From NCBI GenBank assembly GCA_019313025.1, contig JAFDCA010000151.1:1-5490 (forward strand): a stretch of DNA of 5,490 nt, read 5' to 3'. Shown piece by piece: positions 1-5,490 of the stretch. Both the position numbers and the translations under genes were made by a program. The notes under the pieces are model-generated. The model did not search any database, was not told the origin of the DNA, and saw nothing but the letters and a program-made list of their open reading frames with translations. How positions within the stretch are numbered: position 1 is the first letter of the stretch; every line of letters starts with the position of its first letter. This DNA is from Deltaproteobacteria bacterium (GTDB lineage Bacteria; Desulfobacterota; Desulfobacteria; Desulfobacterales; UBA11574).

Positions 1-420
1 ATTTGAAGACGGTACCGCAATCAAAGTAACCATTGCTTTAGCAACAAGTTTTTCCTGATCTTCATTTAAAGAAAATAGTTCAGATTCTGATACTTTGATG
101 GTTTTCCCATTATTGACCACCTTCGATCGGCAGACAATTTGGTTCTCAACAGCGGGTTTAAAAAAGTTGATTTTGAATTCAATGGTCAAAATACGAAACG
201 CTTCTGAAACGGTTGTGTACGCTGCATATCCAGCGGTATGGTCGGCCATGGTTGCGATAACACCGGCATGGACAAATCCGTCCTGCTGACGATGTTCCGG
301 CCGAATCTTAAGGCGTGTTTCGAATATACTGTAATCCGCTTGATCGACTTCGAATCCGATGGCGGCCGGGAAGCCCTGAACATAATCTGCTTTTAGAAAA
401 TCGAGTCTGTCTTTATTCAT
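1..420 (-). CDS. PaaI-like hotdog-fold thioesterase, 3' end cut by window edge
   Basis: The minus strand is open for 140 codons from an ATG at 420-418 to base 1 without a stop, so the extreme C-terminus is missing; the family is usually about 135-150 aa, so little is lost. The start is supported by a purine-rich Shine-Dalgarno (AGGGAGAG) about 7 bases upstream. The hotdog active-site segment is visible at residues 46-64, QDGFVHAGVIATMADHTAG. H51-A-G replaces the usual HGG, and D60 lies on the central helix where PaaI-type enzymes carry the catalytic acid. The segment EFKINFFKPA (81-90) matches the conserved beta strand that follows. Known members hydrolyse acyl-CoA thioesters in the cytoplasm, often aryl- or short-chain acyl-CoA; the substrate here cannot be told. 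The gene diverges from the CheR-like gene, and nothing links it to the flagellar genes further right. Confidence 0.85.
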   Translation of the reverse strand, partial: MNKDRLDFLKADYVQGFPAAIGFEVDQADYSIFETRLKIRPEHRQQDGFVHAGVIATMADHTAGYAAYTTVSEAFRILTIEFKINFFKPAVENQIVCRSKVVNNGKTIKVSESELFSLNEDQEKLVAKAMVTLIAVPSSN

Positions 421-503
421 CAATCGTCTCTCCCTTTTTCCACAGTATTGGCTTTGAGCGGAAAATACTTGCACAATATTTTTCAAAAGATAAAAGTGAT
501 CTT
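421..503. promoter_or_regulatory. Short divergent intergenic region between thioesterase and cheR-like genes
   Basis: These 83 bases separate two divergent start codons and must hold signals for both, unless the CheR-like gene begins further left. The thioesterase ribosome-binding site lies here near 428-436. The plus-strand start at 504 has only a weak purine stretch (AAAAGATAAAAG) before it. No convincing -10/-35, sigma-28 or sigma-54 promoter was found. Confidence 0.35.
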
Positions 504-1307
504 ATGAATGATGAGCAATTTCGTCAACTCCTTAATCGATTTGAATTTTCATGGGCTGGGTATCGCAAGGTGCGAAAGGGCGTCAAAAAGCGGATACGCC
601 GGTATATGAAATCCATACAATGTAACAACATGGAGACTTTTTTGGCTGAACTGGACAAAAATGATGAAATCAGACAACAATGTGAACTTCTTATGACGGT
701 TTCCATCAGCCGGTTTTTTCGAGATCGGGGATTTTGGCAAGGGTTTAAAGAACATATTTTACCGGAGTTGTTGCGTGTTGACAGAGAAAAAATCAAATTT
801 TGGTCGGCCGGTTGTGCATGCGGTGAGGAGGTATACAGCTTCAAAATCATCTGGAATATGTTGAGTAACAGTGATCATATGGTTCCGCATCTTGACGTGT
901 GGGCTACCGACATTAATCCCGTCTACCTCGACCGCGCCCGTGCCGGTATTTATCCTTCCAGCAGCCTCAGAGAAGTAACAAAAGAGATTCAGACCAGATA
1001 TTTCGTAAAAAAAGGGGGTAAGAAACGATTTGAGGTGAAGTCGTCCCTCAAGAAGGACATTACATGGAAAACGCATCACTTGCTTTCCGAGCCCCCCGGA
1101 GCGGGCTTTGATATCGTCTTTTTGCGAAACAATGTTTTAACCTATTACAGGGAAGAACCCAAAAAGAGGGCGTTTAGCAACGTCTTAAAAAGTCTTGCGC
1201 CAAGTGCAATTTTAGTCCTGGGATCCCATGAAACAGTTCCCTTTGAAACAACGGATCTTACCGGTGTTGAACCGTATTCTTTTGTTTATAAAAAAGCAAA
1301 GGGATAG
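504..1307 (+). CDS. CheR-type SAM-dependent protein methyltransferase
   Basis: A 267-aa protein with the two-domain layout of CheR enzymes, which transfer methyl groups from S-adenosylmethionine to glutamates on chemoreceptors at the inner face of the membrane. Residues 1-85 are the basic helical N-terminal domain, ending in MTVSISRFFRD, where R73 aligns with the conserved Arg of FFRE in classical CheR. The SAM-binding motif is WSAGCACGEEVYS (100-112). ATDIN (134-138) carries the acidic residue expected to hold the SAM ribose, and YLDRARAGIY follows as in CheR. The later motif usually reading FCRNVxIYF is LRNNVLTYY here (207-215), and GSHETVP (240-246) replaces GHSE. I chose ATG 504 because the frame upstream, open to 315, overlaps the thioesterase start and does not look CheR-like. 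Family membership is firm. The substrate is not, since no receptor, CheB or CheA is in view. Confidence 0.88.
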   Translation: MNDEQFRQLLNRFEFSWAGYRKVRKGVKKRIRRYMKSIQCNNMETFLAELDKNDEIRQQCELLMTVSISRFFRDRGFWQGFKEHILPELLRVDREKIKFWSAGCACGEEVYSFKIIWNMLSNSDHMVPHLDVWATDINPVYLDRARAGIYPSSSLREVTKEIQTRYFVKKGGKKRFEVKSSLKKDITWKTHHLLSEPPGAGFDIVFLRNNVLTYYREEPKKRAFSNVLKSLAPSAILVLGSHETVPFETTDLTGVEPYSFVYKKAKG

Positions 1308-1349
1308 CTCATTATAAATAAGTATTATAGCTATTTTCAGAATAACCTT

Positions 1350-1421
1350 CCGTTTCATCCGCCGGATAATTTCGTTGAGATCTGCAAGAACTTGCAAACA
1401 AAAGCGCGTAAAAGAGAACAT
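1350..1421 (-). repeat. Left arm of diverged inverted repeat
   Basis: Read on the minus strand from 1421 leftward, this arm matches the right arm (1488-1560) over its whole length. Both begin ATGTTCTCTTT, followed one base later by ACGCGCT. Both share CTCAACGAAATYATCCGGCGG near the far end and finish in ACGG. They differ by a 3-base indel in the middle, a 2-base length difference near the end and scattered substitutions. In the ATG frame this arm reads MFSFTRFCLQVLADLNEIIRR. No target-site duplication was seen at the outer edges. Confidence 0.75.
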
Positions 1422-1487
1422 GCACATGGCTTTTTAGAATATCGTTCAGTAGTTTGATTTTAGTTTTTAATTTGAAATACTTCGAAG

Positions 1488-1560
1488 ATGTTCTCTTTAA
1501 CGCGCTCTAATTTGCTCACACAGCTTCCCGACCTCAACGAAATCATCCGGCGGCTTACGG
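1488..1560 (+). repeat. Right arm of diverged inverted repeat
   Basis: The partner of the left arm, read on the plus strand. In the ATG frame it reads MFSLTRSNLLTQLPDLNEIIRR, close to the other copy, and the central length difference is exactly one codon. Several differences are third-position changes (GAT/GAC, ATT/ATC), as expected for once-coding DNA. The frame continues for 118 codons into the region antisense to flgM, where it looks meaningless. It may be the 5' end of a degraded mobile or duplicated gene, or the terminal repeat of a small non-autonomous element. I do not recognise the family. Confidence 0.7.
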
Positions 1561-1626
1561 TAAATCGTGACCGTTATTCATTCAATCGGCACACCAATAA
1601 TAACCTTTCAACATACGAGTTAAGAC

Positions 1627-1660
1627 AAAAAAAGGGGGTTTATTCAATAAACCCCCTTTT
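1627..1660 (-). terminator. Strong intrinsic terminator of the DVU0524-like/flgM operon
   Basis: A perfect 15-base inverted repeat (1630-1644 with 1646-1660, centred on C1645) contains a GGGGG/CCCCC core. On the minus strand the stem ends in an uninterrupted run of seven T (1633-1627), the form of a Rho-independent terminator, and it begins only 20 bases beyond the flgM stop codon. On the plus strand the stem also ends in four T, so it may act weakly in both directions against readthrough from the cheR side. Confidence 0.9.
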
Positions 1661-1679
1661 ATACAGTCCTTTAAATTAT

Positions 1680-2009
1680 TTAGGATATTTCATCCATAAA
1701 GGAATCTACCATTTTATCGGCAACGGTCTTGTGGTCGATTTGATAGTTGCCGGATTCGATCCTCTTTTTTATTTCAGAAACTTTATCTTCTCTCACATCC
1801 GGTTCAGATTCTATTATATCCCTTGCGGTTTGGACCTCTTTTGAGGCCGTGGAAAGGTTAACAATCGTATCTTGTCCTGACTGACTTTTTTCTTCAACCT
1901 TTTGTTCAGCAGACGTCTGTTTTTCTCCCATCCCCTCTATTTCATTTTCGGGGCGTTTGGGGAGTTGTTTGCTTATTTCGTAGTGAATAATTCTGTTGTC
2001 AATTTTCAT
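1680..2009 (-). CDS. flgM: Anti-sigma-28 factor FlgM
   Basis: A 109-aa protein whose C-terminal half carries the FlgM signature: DIIESEPDVREDKVSEIKKR followed by IESGNYQIDHKTVADKMVDSF, equivalent to the 'PDVRxxKVxxLKxxIxxGxYxVD' core that binds sigma-28. The N-terminal half is polar, rich in E, K and Q and probably disordered, as usual for FlgM. Known function: FlgM holds FliA (sigma-28) inactive until the hook-basal body is finished, then is exported through the flagellar type III apparatus, releasing late gene expression. The ATG at 2009 has a good AGAGGG site seven bases upstream. The gene is second in an operon, 19 bases after the DVU0524-like gene, and is followed closely by a strong terminator. 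The sigma-28 promoter ahead of the operon implies negative feedback, since FlgM would limit its own synthesis. Confidence 0.93.
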   Translation of the reverse strand: MKIDNRIIHYEISKQLPKRPENEIEGMGEKQTSAEQKVEEKSQSGQDTIVNLSTASKEVQTARDIIESEPDVREDKVSEIKKRIESGNYQIDHKTVADKMVDSFMDEIS

Positions 2010-2028
2010 AATATATCCCTCTTATATC

Positions 2029-2442
2029 CTACATCATATTTTTATCAATGGTTTCTTCGGTGATTTCTTTTAATTTGTTGGTTAAAAAATTTGAATCTTC
2101 GATGGAAAGAGAATTTATGGTTTCACCGTTTTCATCGATTTCTTTGAATATGAGACCATTGGGATTATCTCCGAAAATCGCCAAATGTCCTCCATATTCA
2201 TTTTCAAGTTTTTCAAAAACCTCTTTCTCAACCTTATCATGGGGCCCGTATTGTGTAATCTTATCTACAATATTACAGGTAATATTGTCAATTATCGTTT
2301 TCCGGCGGGCCTTTGAAGAGATACTGATCCGGTCCGGAAGACTTGGGTTCGCCTCTTTCGGCTTGCTGGAAATCCTGCCTTGGCGAAGTTGATCGCCATA
2401 GACCCGCAAAACATTATTGACTTGATAGGCTGTTATCAGCAT
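2029..2442 (-). CDS. DVU0524-family FlgM-associated protein
   Basis: A 137-aa soluble protein with no signal peptide or membrane segment. The start MLITAYQVNNVLRVYGDQL, the middle motif DRISISSKARRK (residues 38-49) and the position directly before flgM match the small conserved protein found next to flgM in Desulfovibrio and relatives, which I recall as the DVU0524 family. Its biochemical role is unknown to me. The motif DxxxISxxAR also resembles segments of FlgM N-termini in other bacteria, so a role with FlgM, as partner or chaperone, is a reasonable inference only. ATG 2442 is preceded by GAGGT (2455-2451) at eight bases. It is the first gene of a two-gene operon, and its promoter is the sigma-28 type site at 2463-2490. 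Confidence 0.78.
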   Translation of the reverse strand: MLITAYQVNNVLRVYGDQLRQGRISSKPKEANPSLPDRISISSKARRKTIIDNITCNIVDKITQYGPHDKVEKEVFEKLENEYGGHLAIFGDNPNGLIFKEIDENGETINSLSIEDSNFLTNKLKEITEETIDKNMM

Positions 2443-2462
2443 ACTTTTTTACCTCGTTGTTC

Positions 2463-2490
2463 TTATCGGAAGCTTTTGAATAAAACTTTA
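2463..2490 (-). promoter_or_regulatory. Sigma-28 (FliA) promoter for DVU0524-like/flgM operon
   Basis: On the minus strand the sequence reads TAAAGTTT (2490-2483), a 12-base spacer, then TCCGATAA (2470-2463). The FliA consensus is TAAAGTTT-N11-GCCGATAA: the -35 is a perfect match, the -10 has one mismatch, and the spacer is one base longer than the usual 11. Transcription would start near 2458-2456, leaving a leader of about 15 bases with the GAGGT ribosome site almost at the 5' end. This marks the operon as a late flagellar unit. Confidence 0.85.
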
Positions 2491-2699
2491 GTTAAAAAAC
2501 ATTTTTTTACATTTACGGTGAAATATATTTGAAGGCTTTTTCAAGAGAATCCAACGACTTCAGAAAGGGGACGGTTTTAAATTCAGAAAACCGGCAAATT
2601 CTTCAATTTGAAGCGTCAAAATAATGTCTCTTTTTGCCCACCTCGAATTTAACTATATATATTTATCTAAAATAATTGATAAAAATTAATCCATAAAAC
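2491..2699. other. AT-rich non-coding region upstream of both promoters
   Basis: No gene is seen. The region holds a small hairpin (CGGTTTT at 2572-2578 pairing with AAAACCG at 2587-2593), a short palindrome CTTCAATTTGAAG near 2600-2615, and a very AT-rich tract (about 2645-2700). The tract includes a near-match to an IHF site, in reverse orientation, at 2669-2681. This is where enhancer sites for a sigma-54 activator would be expected, but none can be named from sequence. Confidence 0.4.
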
Positions 2700-2715
2700 T
2701 GGCACCCTTCTTGCT
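2700..2715 (+). promoter_or_regulatory. Sigma-54 (RpoN) promoter driving the glycan genes
   Basis: TGGCAC (2700-2705), five bases, then TTGCT (2711-2715) is an exact match to the sigma-54 consensus TGGCAC-N5-TTGCW, with the required ten bases between GG and GC. Transcription would begin near 2726, giving a leader of about 140 bases before the start codon at 2868. Sigma-54 promoters need an AAA+ activator. In many polarly flagellated bacteria such activators (FleQ/FlrC-like) control flagellar genes; linking this site to that control is inference. Confidence 0.85.
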
Positions 2716-2851
2716 TTCTTTAACGCCGAAGTTAAAGCTCAAATAATTTCGTTCTGTGCATCTTATCGGTTCATTTTTATTTTAATTGAAAAAAATATAT
2801 CCGTGGTTGTCTGTGTAAAATTTCGGCTGACCACTCTCACTCAGTTTTTTT

Positions 2852-2857
2852 GGGAGA
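2852..2857 (+). promoter_or_regulatory. Ribosome-binding site deciding the start at 2868
   Basis: GGGAGA lies 10 bases before ATG 2868. The same frame also contains a TTG at 2850, but that codon overlaps the ribosome site itself and adds six residues ahead of the Rossmann strand [10 protein letters not shown], so ATG 2868 is preferred. Confidence 0.75.
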
Positions 2858-2867
2858 TAATTTAGAT

Positions 2868-4469
2868 ATGATTAATGTTGCAGTCGTTGGTTCTGGATAC
2901 TGGGGAAAAAATTTAGTTCGTAATTTCAATGAGTTGGGTGCACTTCATACCATTTGTGACAGCAACCCCGAAACGCTTCGATGTTTTAAAGAAAAATATC
3001 CTGAAAAAGAATTTCAAACATCTTTCGAGGCAGTATTACAAAATCCGGACATAAATGCCGTCGTAATTGCTACGCCTGCAGAAACCCACTTTGGTTTGGC
3101 TAAAAGTGCGCTCCAGACCGGTAAACACGTATTTGTCGAAAAACCGCTGGCCCTTATCGTAAGTGAGGCTCAAATTCTTAAACAGCTTGCCATACGTAAG
3201 AGTCTCAAGCTTATGGTGGGGCATATCCTATTGTACCATCCGGCCATTATAAAGCTTAAAGAGATCATTCGTTCAGGTGAACTGGGAAAGATTAACTACA
3301 TCTATTCAAACCGGTTGAACTTGGGCAAAATCCGCACCGAAGAGAACATCCTCTGGAGCTTTGCCCCCCATGATATTTCCGTTATTCTTTATCTTTTAGA
3401 AGAGATGCCAATGCAGGTACTGGCTCAGGGAGGGAATTACCTCAATCGAGATATAGCCGACGTAACCATGAGCGTTCTTTCGTTCAAAAGCGGGGTAAAG
3501 GGACATGTTTTTGTTAGCTGGCTCCACCCCAATAAAGAGCAACGCCTTGTCGTTATTGGAGATAAAAGAATGGTGGTCTTTGATGATACATTGTCTGAGG
3601 GGAAATTACAGATACATGACAAAGGTGTAGAATGGATCAATCGCCAGCCAGTTCCAAGGAAAAATGAAGCCGAGATCATTCCCATAGATACTTGTGAGCC
3701 TCTGAAAGCAGAATGTGCTCATTTTTTAGATGCTATAGAATCAGATAAAACTATAAAAACAGATGCCGACAATGGAATTCAGGTCTTAAAAATATTAAAC
3801 GCCTGCCAGGAATCACTAGAAAATAATGGCATGGTGGTCAACCTCAATGGTAACAGTATTTCGCAACCATATTTTATAAATGAAACTGCCGTCGTTGATA
3901 ACCCTTGTCAAATTGGAAAAGATACCAAGATCTGGCATTTCAGCCACATCATGCGAGGTGCTAAAATTGGTGAACGATGCAATATCGGACAAAATGTGGT
4001 TGTTTCTCCCGGAGTTGAAATCGGAAACAATGTCAAAATTCAAAATAACGTTTCAGTTTATGAAGGGGTTATCCTTGAAGATGATGTTTTTTGCGGTCCT
4101 TCCATGGTTTTCACCAATGTGATTAATCCTCGCAGTCATATTTCAAGAAAACACGAATTTAAACAAACCATCGTCAGAAAAGGGGCTAGCATCGGTGCAA
4201 ATGCGACCATCGTATGCGGCAATACCATCGGCCGATATGCCTTCATCGGTGCAGGCGCCGTGGTGACCAAAGACGTACCTGATTATGCGTTGGTTGTGGG
4301 GAATCCCGCCAAAATCGTCGGTTGGATGTGCGAATGTGGTCATCAGATTTCGTTCGATGGTGATGTTGCCACTTGTTTGGGGTGTGGAAAACAATACTTC
4401 ATAGTAAAAGGAGAAGTAAGTCCGATATCTGGGGAAGCAAGGTTGATGAAATTAGAGGCCTCCGGGTAA
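2868..4469 (+). CDS. Fused Gfo/Idh/MocA sugar-nucleotide 3-dehydrogenase and LbH N-acetyltransferase (WlbA-WlbB type)
   Basis: A 533-aa cytoplasmic protein made of two enzymes usually encoded apart. Residues 1-330 are a Gfo/Idh/MocA oxidoreductase, with NAD-binding GSGYWGKN (8-15), the family lysine in EKPLAL (91-96), and H168-D169 in [12 protein letters not shown]. It most resembles WlbA/WbpB, which oxidise UDP-GlcNAcA at C3. Residues about 335-486 are a left-handed beta-helix with hexapeptide repeats (for example [22 protein letters not shown]), KIWHFSHI (354-361), and the closing [22 protein letters not shown], as in WlbB/WbpD, which N-acetylate the 3-amino sugar. In the known pathway to UDP-GlcNAc(3NAc)A an aminotransferase (WlbC/WbpE) acts between the two steps; it is not in this window. 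The C-terminus (487-533) has CEC and CLGC, a likely zinc-ribbon tail. The gene is first after the sigma-54 promoter. The domain calls are firm; the exact substrate is inferred. Confidence 0.9.
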   Translation: MINVAVVGSGYWGKNLVRNFNELGALHTICDSNPETLRCFKEKYPEKEFQTSFEAVLQNPDINAVVIATPAETHFGLAKSALQTGKHVFVEKPLALIVSEAQILKQLAIRKSLKLMVGHILLYHPAIIKLKEIIRSGELGKINYIYSNRLNLGKIRTEENILWSFAPHDISVILYLLEEMPMQVLAQGGNYLNRDIADVTMSVLSFKSGVKGHVFVSWLHPNKEQRLVVIGDKRMVVFDDTLSEGKLQIHDKGVEWINRQPVPRKNEAEIIPIDTCEPLKAECAHFLDAIESDKTIKTDADNGIQVLKILNACQESLENNGMVVNLNGNSISQPYFINETAVVDNPCQIGKDTKIWHFSHIMRGAKIGERCNIGQNVVVSPGVEIGNNVKIQNNVSVYEGVILEDDVFCGPSMVFTNVINPRSHISRKHEFKQTIVRKGASIGANATIVCGNTIGRYAFIGAGAVVTKDVPDYALVVGNPAKIVGWMCECGHQISFDGDVATCLGCGKQYFIVKGEVSPISGEARLMKLEASG

Positions 4470-4529
4470 TTATATTTTTCAATACATTTAAAAGACCAGA
4501 AAAAATATTTAGAATTAAAAGGATTTTTA

Positions 4530-5490
4530 ATGGAAGACACATTAAAACATGGCGAGGTGCTTTTTGCCAATGGAAAAATTGAAGAAGCTGAAAAATGTTT
4601 CGCAAATATTTTGGAGCAAGACCCACGGAACAAAGAAGCGCTTAACAACCTCGGCGTAATTGCTTTCCAAAGCCAAAAAATTGAACGTGCCATAGACTAT
4701 TTTGATAGGTCCTTAAAGTTAGACCCGTTTTATAAAGAAGGTGTTTTAAATTATTGTCATCTTCTAAATGAACTTAATCTGCTTAATGAAGCCACCCTTC
4801 TTTTAGAGAAAGTTCTCAAAGTGTATCCTAACGATAAAGAGCTACGAAAACTTTCAAATGAAAGCAAGATAATAAAAAAACCCAAAAGAAAAATTGCGGT
4901 TTTATGTCTCCCTGGACTTCAATCCTTTCTTGGCGATATCGTAGATTTTTTTAATACAAAGTATCAAGTCCGTACATGTTATAGCAATAATAATAAAGAG
5001 ATAGAAGATACAGTTCATTGGGCTGACGTTGTTTGGATAGAGTGGGCAAATGAATTAGCAATCGCTTTAACAAATCATCCTAATATATTAAAAGGAAAAC
5101 ATGTAATTTGTCGATTACACCGGTATGAAGCATTTACGGGAATGCCTGGCAAAATAGATTGGAACAAGATGAATGATTTGATTTTTGTGGCACCTCACAT
5201 TAAGGAGAACTTTAAATTACAACTGCCAGATATAGAAAATCGAGTTAAGACTCATATCATTTATAATGGTATCAATTTTAGCCGTTTTTGCTTCCGAAAT
5301 AGGAGTAAGGGGTTTGATCTTGCCTATGTTGGATATATAAATCATAGAAAAAATCCAACGCTATTGCTGCAATGTATCAGACATCTTGTAGACATTGATC
5401 CAAACTATATGCTCCATATAGCAGGACAATACCAGGAGATGGATTATAAGTTGTATTTTGAACAGATGATAGAGGAGATGGGTTTAAAAA
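4530..5490 (+). CDS. TPR-domain glycosyltransferase, 3' end cut by window edge
   Basis: The frame is open from ATG 4530 for 320 codons to the window end. AAAAGGA ends seven bases before the ATG. It lies 60 bases after the fused enzyme with no terminator between, so it is probably in the same operon. Residues about 3-103 form three tetratricopeptide repeats; the clearest is the second, ALNNLGVIAFQSQKIERAID then YFDRSLKLDP. A basic linker (IIKKPKRK, 114-121) leads into a GT-B-like glycosyltransferase: KIAVLCLPGL (121-130), WADVVWIEW (164-172), and the second Rossmann domain starting FDLAYVGYINHRKNPTLLL (262-280) with LHIAGQ (295-300), typical of GT4-type enzymes. The donor-binding C-terminal part lies beyond the edge. 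TPR units on such enzymes often bind protein targets, as in flagellin or other protein glycosylation, but the acceptor here is inferred only. Confidence 0.85.
   Translation, partial: MEDTLKHGEVLFANGKIEEAEKCFANILEQDPRNKEALNNLGVIAFQSQKIERAIDYFDRSLKLDPFYKEGVLNYCHLLNELNLLNEATLLLEKVLKVYPNDKELRKLSNESKIIKKPKRKIAVLCLPGLQSFLGDIVDFFNTKYQVRTCYSNNNKEIEDTVHWADVVWIEWANELAIALTNHPNILKGKHVICRLHRYEAFTGMPGKIDWNKMNDLIFVAPHIKENFKLQLPDIENRVKTHIIYNGINFSRFCFRNRSKGFDLAYVGYINHRKNPTLLLQCIRHLVDIDPNYMLHIAGQYQEMDYKLYFEQMIEEMGLK

Larger units (their letters stand above)
1308..1626. other. Gene-free stretch with inverted repeat pair
   Basis: No convincing gene lies here. Open frames exist leftward from 1427 and rightward from 1488, but both lack a ribosome-binding site and run on as antisense through the ends of the neighbouring genes. 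The stretch is mostly occupied by the two repeat arms at 1350-1421 and 1488-1560 with a 66-base AT-rich spacer. No clear terminator follows the CheR-like gene; only a weak 6-bp match, ATAGCT with AGCTAT, is present near 1304-1335. Confidence 0.5.

Noticed and set aside
460..472. Possible sigma-54 site (CGG...TTGCA) upstream of the CheR-like gene
   Set aside because: The GG to GC spacing is nine bases instead of the strictly preferred ten, and the -24 element lacks TGGCAC.
315..503. Upstream extension of the CheR-like frame to an ATG at 315
   Set aside because: It overlaps the thioesterase coding region on the opposite strand and encodes residues unlike a CheR N-terminus; ATG 504 gives the normal family length.
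1304..1335. Possible terminator after the CheR-like gene (ATAGCT/AGCTAT then TTTT)
   Set aside because: The stem is only six A/T-rich pairs around a long loop, too weak to call.
1212..1427. 71-codon minus-strand open frame starting at the left repeat arm
   Set aside because: Only the first ~25 codons resemble the other arm; the rest is low-complexity and antisense to the end of the CheR-like gene, with no ribosome site.
1488..1844. 118-codon plus-strand open frame starting in the right repeat arm
   Set aside because: No ribosome-binding site, it reads through the strong terminator hairpin and then antisense to flgM; only the first ~22 codons show similarity, and that is to the inverted copy.
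2048..2392. 114-codon plus-strand open frame opposite the DVU0524-like gene
   Set aside because: It is antisense to a well-supported gene with ribosome site and promoter, and shows no recognisable domain.
2762..2770. Second minus-strand ACCGATAAG resembling a sigma-28 -10 element
   Set aside because: The expected -35 position holds CAATTAAA, a poor match to TAAAGTTT, and a complete sigma-28 promoter already lies closer to the operon.

Overview
The window looks like part of a flagellar/surface-glycan region of a Desulfobacterota (deltaproteobacterial) chromosome. It is moderately AT-rich. The best lineage clue is the pair of minus-strand genes: an anti-sigma-28 factor FlgM preceded by a small protein resembling the 'DVU0524 family FlgM-associated' proteins I know from sulfate reducers. 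The lineage call is an inference from gene content. No rRNA, tRNA, CRISPR array or recognisable transposase gene was seen.

Layout, left to right. (1) 1-420, minus: a PaaI-like hotdog thioesterase, nearly complete, with its C-terminal end beyond the left edge. (2) 504-1307, plus: a CheR-type SAM-dependent methyltransferase, divergent from the thioesterase. (3) 1308-1679: a gene-free stretch holding two diverged copies of a ~72-base sequence in inverted orientation (1350-1421 and 1488-1560), then a strong intrinsic terminator with a perfect 15-bp stem (1627-1660). (4) 2442 down to 1680, minus: a two-gene operon, DVU0524-like then flgM, with a sigma-28 (FliA) type promoter just upstream (2463-2490) and the terminator just downstream. 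(5) 2491-2867: an AT-rich divergent control region with a textbook sigma-54 promoter facing right (2700-2715). (6) 2868-4469, plus: a fused sugar-nucleotide enzyme, an N-terminal Gfo/Idh/MocA dehydrogenase (WlbA/WbpB-like) joined to a C-terminal left-handed beta-helix N-acetyltransferase (WlbB/WbpD-like), ending in a small Cys4 tail. (7) 4530 to the right edge, plus: a TPR-glycosyltransferase protein, cut by the window end.

How the parts fit together. The minus-strand operon is a late flagellar (class III) unit by its promoter and its FlgM product. The rightward pair would make a diacetamido uronic acid nucleotide sugar of the UDP-GlcNAc(3NAc)A type and transfer a sugar to a target. The sigma-54 promoter is the regulatory class used for flagellar genes in many polarly flagellated bacteria. 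The most interesting hypothesis is therefore a flagellin (or other surface) glycosylation module placed back to back with flgM and run by the flagellar hierarchy. The fused dehydrogenase/acetyltransferase is the clearest unusual protein. The inverted, coding-like repeat pair at 1350-1560 is the least explained DNA structure.
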